From Treponema vincentii (GTDB taxonomy: Bacteria > Spirochaetota > Spirochaetia > Treponematales > Treponemataceae): DNA of 64,000 nucleotides. Both the position numbers and the translations under genes were made by a program. Positions 50,951 through 59,662 of the stretch are shown here, piece after piece. Position 1 is the stretch's first letter. Each line of letters opens with the position of its first letter. Location: the NCBI RefSeq assembly GCF_010365865.1, contig NZ_CP048020.1, forward strand, positions 1,426,001-1,490,000, in the 5' to 3' direction. The notes under the pieces are model-generated. The model worked only from the letters and a program-made list of their open reading frames with translations. It was not told the origin of the DNA and did no database searches.

Positions 50951-52900
50951 TTAATCGGCGCGTACCGCTGTTGCAGTGGGTGTCGTTCGCGATATTTTTC
51001 TATTTTTTATTTTTAAAAAGAGCATTTTTTCAGTTTCGTAATTCGGATTTAAATCGGTTTTCCAATAAAAAAACATCCGTACGCCACGTATCATCTGTTC
51101 AACGGCTTCCGTCTCCCTTTTGCAGATGCCGTAAACGGGAATAACAATGAGACCCGGCACCTCATTTGCTTCCATTGTAAACTGAATCTTTCCTTCGGGG
51201 TCTTCGAGCTGTATCCATGAAACCTTATTAAATACATCGGTAGTGATACTGCGCTCTTTTTTTTGGTTTTCTTCGCAATCATACAGTGATAGGGAAGGCA
51301 TGACGGAATCAGTTTCTTCTAATGCAATATCGATTTCAACAATAAAATAAGCGGAAAGATTAAAAGGGCTATCGTTCTTTAAAATGTATTGAACCTGCGT
51401 TCCTTCGGAAAAAAAAGTATATTGCTTACGCAGTGAAACCGGCTGTTCAATGCCGGCATCAAATAAACTTGCAGTAGACAGCTTCAGCTCAGAACGGATT
51501 GTATTAATTTCGGTTTCCTGATATGTATTATCGGAAAACACAGCTGTAAGCGCTTCGAGTTGTCCGTTTTTGAGACGCTGTAAAGCTGCTTCCGATAAAA
51601 GGTAGTCGATAAACATCCCTGAATGCTCCAACGGCATATCGGAATAGTTTTTATAGGCTGAAAACACGTCACATTCAAAAATCTTTCCGCCGTGATGATG
51701 CACATACATATTTAGAGGAGAACGTTGCGATAGGACTTCTTTAAAACCGTCCATATCGATATCATAGCGGGTGAGACCTTCGGTAAATATGCCCGGAAGC
51801 CGCGTTTGCTTTTCGGCAACAAGCAGTTTTCGGTAGGCAATTCGGCGTAATTCGTTATGGTATTCGGAAATACAAGGTTCCAGCGCGAAAAGCTCTGCAT
51901 TTTGCGCTTTCCATAGTTCTTGTAAGGCATATTTTTTACGCGCCTTATCGCCTTTCATACCGTTTGCCAACATATTCACATACATCATTTTGGAATAAAT
52001 TTTAAAGGCATCACGCTGTATCGTAATGGCGTGTTTTGTTGCATGTCCTGTCGGGGTATCACAGAGAATCGTATTTGGCGCAATGTACATGGGTGGGTGA
52101 GGTTGCCGCCGTTTCATCAATTCAGCCGTATGGGTAAGCCGTATGACCGATTCAGGTTGATTACACAGCTCCACAAAGGAAGAAAACCAGTTTAGCCCGT
52201 CTTTATTTTTTTCAAGGCATTTTATATAGGCTTTAACCGGTAGGAAAAGGAGATACATAGATTCGTCGGTAGAGGAGGCTGTAGCCGCTAATTTATCATA
52301 AAATTCTTGCGGTGTACGGTTTATGAAATCAGGATCATCGGGAATATACGGAAATACGGTTATTGTTTTTCCTTTATCTTCAACAATTGTAGGAGAAAAA
52401 TAAGTATTTTGACTATTCTGTTCTCTATTTTGAGGAAACAGACGATAATCGAGAAGACAATATTCCATACCGCACCGAATAAACGGAGTAATTAATGACG
52501 GTGTCCATGCGGAAGCGGTTAAAAAAAGACCTCGAGGCCGTTTTCCGAAATGGGTACGGATAGCAGCAGTCATCATTTCAATTTGACCGATGACATCGGA
52601 AGCGGGTAATAAAGACAGATAAGGCTGATAATACCCGCCGCCCAGAAGCTCAATTTGTTTACGGGAAAGCATACTGTTGAGCAACATCGTATAGGCTTGA
52701 CGCTTTCCTTTTTGCCATTCTAAAAAGCTACCCGTTGCAAAAATTGTCAGAGGCAGCTTTTCCTCAGCTTGAATACCGGAAAAAAAAGTTTTATACAGCG
52801 AAGCATTATCATTTTTATCAATTTGCTGTAAATAGGAGATAGAGAGCTGTACACAAAAGCATAAATGCACATTTTTTTTTGAGGTATCCACGGGAATCAT
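50951..52900 (-). CDS. GH57-like protein, probable non-canonical or inactive glycoside hydrolase
   Basis: 649 residues, no signal peptide. Related to GH57 alpha-amylase/4-alpha-glucanotransferase proteins: LLGGGYYQPYLSLLP (canonical GGxYEP), GLFLTASAWTPSLI (canonical GLWLTERVWEP), and a C-terminal DUF1926-like beta domain with TRYDIDMDGFKEVL and HGGKIFECDVFSAY. The nucleophile position is Ala129 rather than Glu, and the usual general-acid motif (DDGEKFG) is not seen near residues 200-235. Either the true active site uses other residues or the protein is a pseudoenzyme with a carbohydrate-binding or structural role. It follows ftsH on the same strand with a 140-base gap and family A hairpin. 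Confidence 0.65.
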   Translation of the reverse strand: MIPVDTSKKNVHLCFCVQLSISYLQQIDKNDNASLYKTFFSGIQAEEKLPLTIFATGSFLEWQKGKRQAYTMLLNSMLSRKQIELLGGGYYQPYLSLLPASDVIGQIEMMTAAIRTHFGKRPRGLFLTASAWTPSLITPFIRCGMEYCLLDYRLFPQNREQNSQNTYFSPTIVEDKGKTITVFPYIPDDPDFINRTPQEFYDKLAATASSTDESMYLLFLPVKAYIKCLEKNKDGLNWFSSFVELCNQPESVIRLTHTAELMKRRQPHPPMYIAPNTILCDTPTGHATKHAITIQRDAFKIYSKMMYVNMLANGMKGDKARKKYALQELWKAQNAELFALEPCISEYHNELRRIAYRKLLVAEKQTRLPGIFTEGLTRYDIDMDGFKEVLSQRSPLNMYVHHHGGKIFECDVFSAYKNYSDMPLEHSGMFIDYLLSEAALQRLKNGQLEALTAVFSDNTYQETEINTIRSELKLSTASLFDAGIEQPVSLRKQYTFFSEGTQVQYILKNDSPFNLSAYFIVEIDIALEETDSVMPSLSLYDCEENQKKERSITTDVFNKVSWIQLEDPEGKIQFTMEANEVPGLIVIPVYGICKRETEAVEQMIRGVRMFFYWKTDLNPNYETEKMLFLKIKNRKISRTTPTATAVRAD

Positions 52901-52979
52901 CCTTACTAAAACAATAGTTATTGTATACTATTTTCAGTAATTATGGAAGTATAAAATTCCGTTACATTTTTAGATATTG

Positions 52980-53014
52980 GTATCTCTAAAAACTCGATGA
53001 GCTTTTAGAGATAC
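52980..53014. repeat. Hairpin repeat family A between ftsH and the GH57-like gene
   Basis: Near-perfect arms GTATCTCTAAAAACT / AGCTTTTAGAGATAC around CGATG. It begins 26 bases after the ftsH stop on the minus strand. Confidence 0.55.
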
Positions 53015-53040
53015 ACGATAAGTATTTTGAATGTCACTGA

Positions 53041-55134
53041 TTATTGCTGAGGAGTGGATGAATCCGAGCTATCAGCAGCACTAGACATGCCCGCTTTATA
53101 AAGTTGCTCTTGCTCACCGGACATATCTGATGAAATAGGTATAATTTTCGATGTTTCGGAGATGGGCTGTTGCGGTAACTGAGACTCTGCCTTAATGATA
53201 TCGTCAAACTCCTGTTTATCGATCGTTTCTTTTTCAAGCAAACGCTGAGCAATATACTCAAGCAGCGTCTTTTTTCCTTTTAATCGATTTACAACTACGG
53301 TATACCGCTCTTCCATAACGCGGGCAATTTCTTCATCGATATATTGCTGTGTAGTTTCAGAGTATTCACGTACCAGCTGAGGATCGCCTGCGCCGTATCC
53401 GCTACCCCGCTTTGAAAGAGCAACGTTTTTAAACCGATCACTCATACCGTAATCGGTTATCATACTGCGGATAATATCAGTAGCACGCGACAGATCGCTT
53501 GAGGCGCCGGTTGAGACAACCCCAAACTGTACAAATTCGGCAGCCCGTCCGCCAAGGAGACAGTCAACCTCTGCAAGCAGTTCCTTTTCAGTACTCAGGA
53601 AACGATCTTCTTCGGGGATGTTCAAGGTATAGCCAAGTGCTGCGATACCACGCGGTATAATAGAAACCTTATGTACCTTATCTGCTCCGTCAGTAAAAGC
53701 AGCGGTTATAGCGTGTCCCGTTTCGTGGTAAGCAACAATTTGACGTTCTTTTTCTTTAATCACCCTACTCTTTTTTTGTAAACCGGCAATAGCCTTTTCT
53801 ACTGCCTCATTGAGATCTTCCGCGGCAACTTCTTTACGGCCGCCACGTACTGCGAGCAAAGCCGCCTCGTTAATCACATTTGCAAGATCAGCGCCGGAAA
53901 AGCCGCTTGTAATCCGTGCCGTATCACTAAGATCAATTCCGCTTGCAAGTTTAACATTCTTTGCATGTATCTTGAGTATCTGTTCTCGCCCTTTCATATC
54001 GGGGCGGTTCACTGCTACCTGCCGGTCAAACCGTCCGGGACGAAGCAACGCAGGGTCAAGAACATCAGGCCGGTTAGTTGCCGCCAGCAAAATAAGCCCT
54101 GTACTATTATCGAATCCGTCCATCTCTACGAGCAGCTGGTTGAGCGTTTGCTCCCGCTCGTCGTTTGAATGAATGGAATTTAAACGGGACTTACCGATGG
54201 CATCAAGCTCATCGATAAAAATGATACAGGGAGCTTTTTCCCGCGCTTGTTTAAAGAGATCACGTACACGGGAGGCACCGACACCGACAAACATCTCTAC
54301 AAAGTCTGAGCCGCTAATCCGAAAGAATGGAACCCCCGATTCCCCTGCAACGGCACGTGCAAGCAGGGTTTTACCGGTTCCGGCCGGGCCGACCAACAAA
54401 ACGCCGCGCGGAATCTTACCGCCTATTTCGGTATATTTTTGAGGGTATTTTAAAAAGTCTACAACTTCAACCAGTTCTTCTTTTGCCTCGTCAACACCCG
54501 CGACATCACTGAAACGAGTGGTAACTTTTCCTTCCTCAACGGCCGCCGACCGAGCCTGCCCGCCGGAAAAAATACTGCCGCCGAGACCGCCGAGATTCGA
54601 GGTAAAGCGCTTCATAACAAAATGCCAAAGAAGGAAGATAAAACCGAATGGCAGTATCCATTGTACCAAAAAGTCAACGAGAAAGTTATTTTCTTTAGGA
54701 CGTACTAAATAAATGACATTGTGTTCATCCAGCAGTTGTAAAAAAGATTCCGAATATATTCCGACCGTTTGATAGGCATCTCCTGCATCCGCAGATAAAA
54801 ACGGCAACTTGCTTCGTGTTTGTTCACTACTCGCTTGCGTTTTCGTTTGTCCGATAAAATATGTCAGTCCCATAATGACTTTAACGATTTCGCCTGACGC
54901 AACACGATCTTTAAACTCCGAAAAAGGAATAATATTCGCATCTTGCTTCATCAAGAACTGGTTTACAATCAGTAGAATTATAAACACGCCCGCAATAATC
55001 GCGATAAAAGGTAATCGAGGTTTCTTTTGATCCTTATTATTATTGTTATTGGACGGTTCGGGGCTCAATTTGAAAAAATTAAAGGGATCTTGTTCGTTCG
55101 GATCCTTTTTGTTCTTATCATCATTCTGATTCAT
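53041..55134 (-). CDS. ftsH: ATP-dependent zinc metalloprotease FtsH
   Basis: About 697 residues from the ATG at 55134 ([15 protein letters not shown]), preceded by GAGG eleven bases away. A longer frame to 55266 would add a hydrophobic segment without a ribosome site. Two TM segments flank a periplasmic domain (about residues 50-175). The AAA+ core has Walker A GPAGTGKT, Walker [12 protein letters not shown] and second region of homology [20 protein letters not shown]. The zinc protease HEXXH is HETGH. A ~55-residue Ser/Gln-rich tail follows. Degrades misfolded or short-lived membrane and cytoplasmic proteins. Confidence 0.96.
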   Translation of the reverse strand: MNQNDDKNKKDPNEQDPFNFFKLSPEPSNNNNNKDQKKPRLPFIAIIAGVFIILLIVNQFLMKQDANIIPFSEFKDRVASGEIVKVIMGLTYFIGQTKTQASSEQTRSKLPFLSADAGDAYQTVGIYSESFLQLLDEHNVIYLVRPKENNFLVDFLVQWILPFGFIFLLWHFVMKRFTSNLGGLGGSIFSGGQARSAAVEEGKVTTRFSDVAGVDEAKEELVEVVDFLKYPQKYTEIGGKIPRGVLLVGPAGTGKTLLARAVAGESGVPFFRISGSDFVEMFVGVGASRVRDLFKQAREKAPCIIFIDELDAIGKSRLNSIHSNDEREQTLNQLLVEMDGFDNSTGLILLAATNRPDVLDPALLRPGRFDRQVAVNRPDMKGREQILKIHAKNVKLASGIDLSDTARITSGFSGADLANVINEAALLAVRGGRKEVAAEDLNEAVEKAIAGLQKKSRVIKEKERQIVAYHETGHAITAAFTDGADKVHKVSIIPRGIAALGYTLNIPEEDRFLSTEKELLAEVDCLLGGRAAEFVQFGVVSTGASSDLSRATDIIRSMITDYGMSDRFKNVALSKRGSGYGAGDPQLVREYSETTQQYIDEEIARVMEERYTVVVNRLKGKKTLLEYIAQRLLEKETIDKQEFDDIIKAESQLPQQPISETSKIIPISSDMSGEQEQLYKAGMSSAADSSDSSTPQQ

Positions 55135-55367
55135 AACTGCCATTGCCTCATCTTTTACTCTAGGATTCCGCTCAAAACTCCGGTGAAGGTAGTGGGGTTC
55201 CCTATTTATAAGGCATAACATACTCAAAAAAAACAATATAGACAAGCCGGCTATTCGAAAAGTCATAGCAACCGATCAAATTTTTTGCAATATACGTTCA
55301 TAGAATAATGAAGGTTGTAGACATTTTATAATTGACGATACCGGTAATAGATGATAGAATTGCCCCC

Positions 55368-57020
55368 ATGAAAACGGTTTCTGCCGCAACGGTGTTCCTT
55401 GCTATAAGCATAGTATGCAGCTTATTTTTTGTAATAAGAGCTATAAAGAATAGAAAAAGTATACAATCGACACAGTTATATAATATTATATTGGCAGTAA
55501 TTATGCTCTTGTCTATAGCAGCAGCCGGCTTTTTCAGATATATTTCCTTCCCGTTCGCTTCGTTAGCACTCGGTGCCCTCTGTTTTATCCTATTAGTAGT
55601 TATTGCGTCAAACGATGCAGTCTATCGCCGGGAATATATGGCTCTCAAAACACAAATGGAGTTGGTACAAGAAGAGCTGATTAAGGCGCAACGCCCTGAT
55701 GAAACCGCTATGAGAGCTAAAGAGTTGCTGCCTGTCGGTAATACCTTCTTAATAAAAGCTGCCGAAGCGATACGGCAACAAACCGATACGGCTGGCATCC
55801 TCGGTTTTATCAATAAAATTATGATCGAACAGCTCTTTGCGGATGGAGGTGTTATCCTTACCATCGGCGAATTTGAAGACGTGCTTAGTGTTAAGGCGTA
55901 TAGTGGAACTTATCCGCCGCCGTATAAGTTGCCTGATGATGTACCGCACCAACAAGATCAAGTTGCTACTAATTTTAGATATGCGGAGTTCCCACTTAAT
56001 AATTCATTTTTTGGTGAAGTAGCCCGTTCAGCACAATCGATCCTAATTCCACACGCACAAGAAGATAGCAGAATTGTTATCAATGGAGAAGAGCCGTTTC
56101 TCATGCCTGGATCATTACTTACCCTTCCAATGGTATATCGGGATACGGTCGAAGGATTGATTTCTTTGTCAAGAAGTGCCAATCATGCACCGTTTACCGA
56201 GTCAGACCTACAGATCGGTGAAATATTGGCCAGCTATGCAACGGCAGCGCTTAAATTGATATACGATTTGCAAGACGAGACGGAATTAAACACAATTGAA
56301 AATGAAACCGATATTGCAAGTCGTATTCAGAAAATATTACTGCCTAAAAAGCTTATCGATACTACCGATTTGAATTTTTCCGTACTTTTTAATCAAGCAC
56401 GAGGCGTTTGCAGTGATTATTATGATATCATCCAGAGTCAGAGGGATCGACTTTTCTGTATTATTGCCGATGTCGCCGGGAAAAGCATTCACGCCTGTAT
56501 CGTTATGGTAATGATTCGCTCATTGCTTTATCTTATCACCAATACGGCTCAGAATACTCAGAATATCCTCGATATTTTAAATAAGGGTATTACCGGGAAA
56601 ATATCGATTGACCACTATGCAAGTATATCGTTATTGACGTATATTCCTGCAGAGAAAAGCATTGAATATGTAAATGCCGGAACGCAGTCTCTTCTCTTGT
56701 GGAAAGCTTTGACAAAGAAATTAATCCGGCTTGAACAAAAATCGGATCCTATCGGTGTGGATAGTAAGTCAGTTTATACCTGCAAAAAGATTCCGGTTGA
56801 AAAAGGAGATATCGCCGTTTTATTTACCGACGGTGTTATAGAAACGCTCAATGGACGTGGAGAACCGTTCGGATTAAAAGCTCTTGCTGAGATTTTGGTT
56901 GCGAACGCTTCATTATCTGCAAAGGCAATTACCGAGAAAATTAACAAGCAAATAAGGACTTTTATCGGGAAAACAGCACCTCATGATGATCAGACGGTGA
57001 TGATTATTAAAGTAAAATAG
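55368..57020 (+). CDS. PP2C-type (SpoIIE/RsbU-like) serine phosphatase with GAF domain
   Basis: About 550 residues, from the ATG at 55368; a TTG at 55332 is the other option. Two N-terminal hydrophobic segments (about residues 5-22 and 38-80), a coiled linker, a GAF-like sensor (~125-290) and a C-terminal PP2C domain. Metal Asp residues: CSDYYD, IADVAGKS, FTDGVIE and DDQTV, so it should be active. In the Rsb partner switch, such a phosphatase dephosphorylates the STAS antagonist, here the next gene (18 bases downstream). The GAF domain is the likely signal input. Confidence 0.92.
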   Translation: MKTVSAATVFLAISIVCSLFFVIRAIKNRKSIQSTQLYNIILAVIMLLSIAAAGFFRYISFPFASLALGALCFILLVVIASNDAVYRREYMALKTQMELVQEELIKAQRPDETAMRAKELLPVGNTFLIKAAEAIRQQTDTAGILGFINKIMIEQLFADGGVILTIGEFEDVLSVKAYSGTYPPPYKLPDDVPHQQDQVATNFRYAEFPLNNSFFGEVARSAQSILIPHAQEDSRIVINGEEPFLMPGSLLTLPMVYRDTVEGLISLSRSANHAPFTESDLQIGEILASYATAALKLIYDLQDETELNTIENETDIASRIQKILLPKKLIDTTDLNFSVLFNQARGVCSDYYDIIQSQRDRLFCIIADVAGKSIHACIVMVMIRSLLYLITNTAQNTQNILDILNKGITGKISIDHYASISLLTYIPAEKSIEYVNAGTQSLLLWKALTKKLIRLEQKSDPIGVDSKSVYTCKKIPVEKGDIAVLFTDGVIETLNGRGEPFGLKALAEILVANASLSAKAITEKINKQIRTFIGKTAPHDDQTVMIIKVK

Positions 57021-57038
57021 AGTTAAGGAGGACAGAGT

Positions 57039-57383
57039 ATGGAACTGAAAATCCGAAAAAATAAGGATGTATACATTATCGATGTAAGCGGCGAGATGGA
57101 TTTATACAATTCGTATAAACTGAAGGAATTAATTGCAAAGATGCTTGAACGTCAGATTCAATGCATTGTACTCAATCTTGAAGAAGTGGAATATATCGAT
57201 TCTTCCGGTATCGGAGCGTTGATTTATATCTGTTCAACCTTAAAAAAGAAAAACTTAAAGTTATACATTACTAATATTCATGGTTCGGTAAAGAAAGTCA
57301 TCGAATTAACAAAACTGATGGGCTTTTTCCCAATTACCAATAGCCTGGAAGAGGCTCTACAAAAATTAGCCGATAGTCAATAG
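57039..57383 (+). CDS. STAS-domain anti-sigma factor antagonist (SpoIIAA/RsbV-like)
   Basis: 114 residues, a single STAS domain: VYIIDVSGEMDLYNSYKLKE and YIDSSGIGALIYI. Asp54 and Ser55/Ser56 correspond to the conserved Asp-Ser-Ser phosphorylation site of SpoIIAA. Unphosphorylated STAS protein binds the anti-sigma kinase and frees a sigma factor or another client. AGGAGG lies upstream of the ATG. Between a PP2C phosphatase and a HATPase gene on the same strand with short gaps, so the trio is one operon. Confidence 0.93.
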   Translation: MELKIRKNKDVYIIDVSGEMDLYNSYKLKELIAKMLERQIQCIVLNLEEVEYIDSSGIGALIYICSTLKKKNLKLYITNIHGSVKKVIELTKLMGFFPITNSLEEALQKLADSQ

Positions 57384-57397
57384 GAGAACGTTACAAT

Positions 57398-57937
57398 ATG
57401 ATCAAAGAATTACGCGTTGACGGAAAAGACCCGTTATTTGATAAGACCGGTATGCTGTATAAAGAATTCCCTTCGGATTTCCGACAAATTCGCTATTTTA
57501 CCCTTTTGATTGTTCAGTCAGCTCCGTTGGAAATCAAAGGAATTAACCTACTTGAGCAGCAAATCAGTGAGATCATCAAAAATGCTGTAAAGCATGGAAA
57601 TAAATGTGATCCTAAAAAGAAAGTAAAGGTATGGTATGAATTCAGCCCCGAACACGCACACCTCATCGTCGAAGATGAAGGCTCCGGCTTCAAAGATATA
57701 GAGAAATGGAATGAATTTAACCGGAAACGGCTTGAATGCCTCCATAAGCAGGATTTTACCAATCTTGGTGATTATGTTTCTTTTAGAACGGCTCAGAGCG
57801 ATGATAATGACGGCGGAAACGCGTTGTTTGCAGCACTGGAGTATTGGAATGGCGGTTTTGTATTCGGCGATAAGCGTAACTCGATCGCGATGCTGAAGCA
57901 ATACCCTAAAAAACGCCACGGTATTGCAATAGAATAG
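57398..57937 (+). CDS. HATPase_c anti-sigma factor / serine kinase (RsbW/SpoIIAB-like)
   Basis: 179 residues with a GHKL ATPase fold: N-box EQQISEIIKNAVKHGN (Glu and Asn), G1 VEDEGSGF, G2 region GGNALFAALE. Such kinases bind and inhibit a sigma factor and phosphorylate the STAS partner. It is longer than typical RsbW (~140-160) and has a ~35-residue insertion with Lys/Glu/Phe between G1 and G2 (DIEKWNEFNRKRLECLHKQDF). No sigma factor gene is adjacent. AGGAGAA precedes the ATG. The trio is closed by a family B hairpin. Confidence 0.9.
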   Translation: MIKELRVDGKDPLFDKTGMLYKEFPSDFRQIRYFTLLIVQSAPLEIKGINLLEQQISEIIKNAVKHGNKCDPKKKVKVWYEFSPEHAHLIVEDEGSGFKDIEKWNEFNRKRLECLHKQDFTNLGDYVSFRTAQSDDNDGGNALFAALEYWNGGFVFGDKRNSIAMLKQYPKKRHGIAIE

Positions 57938-57962
57938 TATAAAGACTTAATTTTAAACTCGC

Positions 57963-58001
57963 GGGGATGTCGAAAAAGTAACCAACTTTTGAGACATTCC
58001 C
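57963..58001 (+). terminator. Hairpin repeat (family B) after the PP2C/STAS/HATPase operon
   Basis: GGGGATGTC / GACATTCCC with inner AAAAAGT / ACTTTT, followed by TTTTT. It starts 26 bases after the last stop and has the shape of an intrinsic terminator. From 58002 to 58321 there is no confident gene; a 40-codon frame at 58057-58179 is listed among rejected items. Confidence 0.7.
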
Positions 58002-58321
58002 TTTTTCTAACAAACAAAAGATTGACGGCACATAAATTCTATGCTATCCTAAATCTATGTTAATAAAAGATATAATACATGGGATTGCAGTGCCGTTTTA
58101 TTCATACAACGGTTCGGTTAAACAGCAGACATACCAGCTCAAATTAACACTTTCTTCTATAATACCCCAAGAAAATTAATAATGATAAATGGATAATTAA
58201 TAATTCACCCATACCGTTTACCTTCTTCTTACCTGATAAAAGGACACACCTTATACGCAATAGCCGGAACGGACTTTCTCTGATTCATGTAGGTGTTTTC
58301 ATATTTCTTTTTATATTTTGT

Positions 58322-59611
58322 ATGCCGCTTGCAGCGCAAATGAGCGATGCCGTAAACGATAAGCGCATCGAAACCGGTGCAGCGCAAGATGTACAAAACA
58401 CACAAGGCGAGCAAAGCGTGCCGGTTGCGCAAGAATCGCAAAGCGCCGTACAAGGCTCCGCTCAAGTTGCCGAGACGACCGCAGCTGATAGTTCGGATAT
58501 TTCAGGGCGTTGGTATACGAATTTCTTTGTTTCGGGCGGCTTTCAAACCTTTATCCCCGTTTCCCTTTTAAAAGAATACACACAAGCAAAGCCCGGTTAT
58601 AGGGCGGCGCTCGGCTATACGTTTTTCCGCTCCGGCAAACACACCATGCCGGTGTATCTGGAAACCGGACACAGCGTTATCCTCGGGACGAATCCGCTGG
58701 TACGCAGTTTTGACGCTTTTCCGATAACCGTCAATGCCGCCTATGAATACTTCCCGATACGGTATCTTTCGCTCGGCGTGTTTGCCGGAATAGGGGCAGA
58801 GGTACTGCGTATTCGCCATTATCGGACGGCGCTTGATCTATTAGCCGATAAACTGAATACACAATCGGGAGCGGAAGCAGTGCTCACAACCGGCGTAACG
58901 GTCGGAGCGGCAATACTGGAACGCAGCATCGAAGTGAAAGCTCAAGTTTCTACAGACCTTATGATGGAGCAGTCCCGTGTTATTCCACTTCCTTCTTTTC
59001 AACTTACAATGAGAGTGTATCCCGGCGCTGTTTATGCTTACACGAGAAAAAAGCGGACAGCAGAGTACCAGGCACAAGCATGTGCCGATAGGATAGAAAG
59101 CCTTAAAACATCGATTGAAACAAAACAGGAAGCATCGTTGGCGGTAGAGAAAGTGCCGACGGCGCCTGAAGGGAAAGAGGACGCTAAGATACCTGAAACA
59201 AAGCCGCTTGCACAGTTCAAGAGTATCTATGTGTATTTTGAACCTGAAAGCGCCGTGCTCGACGTAAACGCCAAAGGGGACATTAAAAAGGCTGCGGCAA
59301 TCTTAAAAGAAAATGAAGACCTTTTCATCCTGTTTGAAAGCTCTGCAGCGCCGTTCGGATCGCAAGACGAAAGGCTGCAGATTGAAACAGCGCGCATCAG
59401 GTCGGTTGCCGAGTACCTCACACAAAAATGCGGTATCACGCATGACCGTATTATCTATAACGAACCGAAAGATAAAAACTTGCAAAGGGATAGCCGTAGC
59501 GGAGCAGACGAATATTACATCCAATATCGGTACGCAAAAATACGGTTTGTCAGAATACAAAGCAATCCCGATGAAGGAGCAAACAGTTGGGCGATTCCGA
59601 ATGTTCAATGA
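58322..59611 (+). CDS. OmpA-like domain protein with putative beta-barrel
   Basis: 429 residues from the ATG at 58322, but a clear signal-peptide-like stretch (VGVFIFLFIFCMPLAAQ preceded by basic residues) lies in frame upstream with no ATG, GTG or TTG there, so translation may begin at a rare codon (ATT, ATA or CTG between 58253 and 58285) or the true start is lost. A Gln/Ala/Ser-rich linker is followed by a beta-rich region of ~170 residues (WYTNFFVSGGFQTF, YRAALGYTFF, VNAAYEYFPIRYLSLGVFAG) consistent with an outer-membrane barrel. The C-terminal ~120 residues are OmpA-like (YVYFEPESAVLD, ETARIRSVAEYLTQKCG). Precedes a large lipoprotein gene by 51 bases. Confidence 0.7.
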   Translation: MPLAAQMSDAVNDKRIETGAAQDVQNTQGEQSVPVAQESQSAVQGSAQVAETTAADSSDISGRWYTNFFVSGGFQTFIPVSLLKEYTQAKPGYRAALGYTFFRSGKHTMPVYLETGHSVILGTNPLVRSFDAFPITVNAAYEYFPIRYLSLGVFAGIGAEVLRIRHYRTALDLLADKLNTQSGAEAVLTTGVTVGAAILERSIEVKAQVSTDLMMEQSRVIPLPSFQLTMRVYPGAVYAYTRKKRTAEYQAQACADRIESLKTSIETKQEASLAVEKVPTAPEGKEDAKIPETKPLAQFKSIYVYFEPESAVLDVNAKGDIKKAAAILKENEDLFILFESSAAPFGSQDERLQIETARIRSVAEYLTQKCGITHDRIIYNEPKDKNLQRDSRSGADEYYIQYRYAKIRFVRIQSNPDEGANSWAIPNVQ

Positions 59612-59662
59612 GCTTTTAGAAGCCACCGTATCAATAGAACCGATAGATAAAGGAGAAAAAAG

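Noticed and set aside
55135-55266. Longer FtsH N-terminus with an extra hydrophobic segment
   Set aside because: No Shine-Dalgarno before 55266, and FtsH proteins usually begin shortly before the first TM segment as with 55134.
58057-58179. 40-codon plus-strand frame starting ATG TTA ATA AAA GAT
   Set aside because: Plausible amino acid composition but no Shine-Dalgarno, no homology recognised and lies between a terminator and the next gene; could be a gene remnant.
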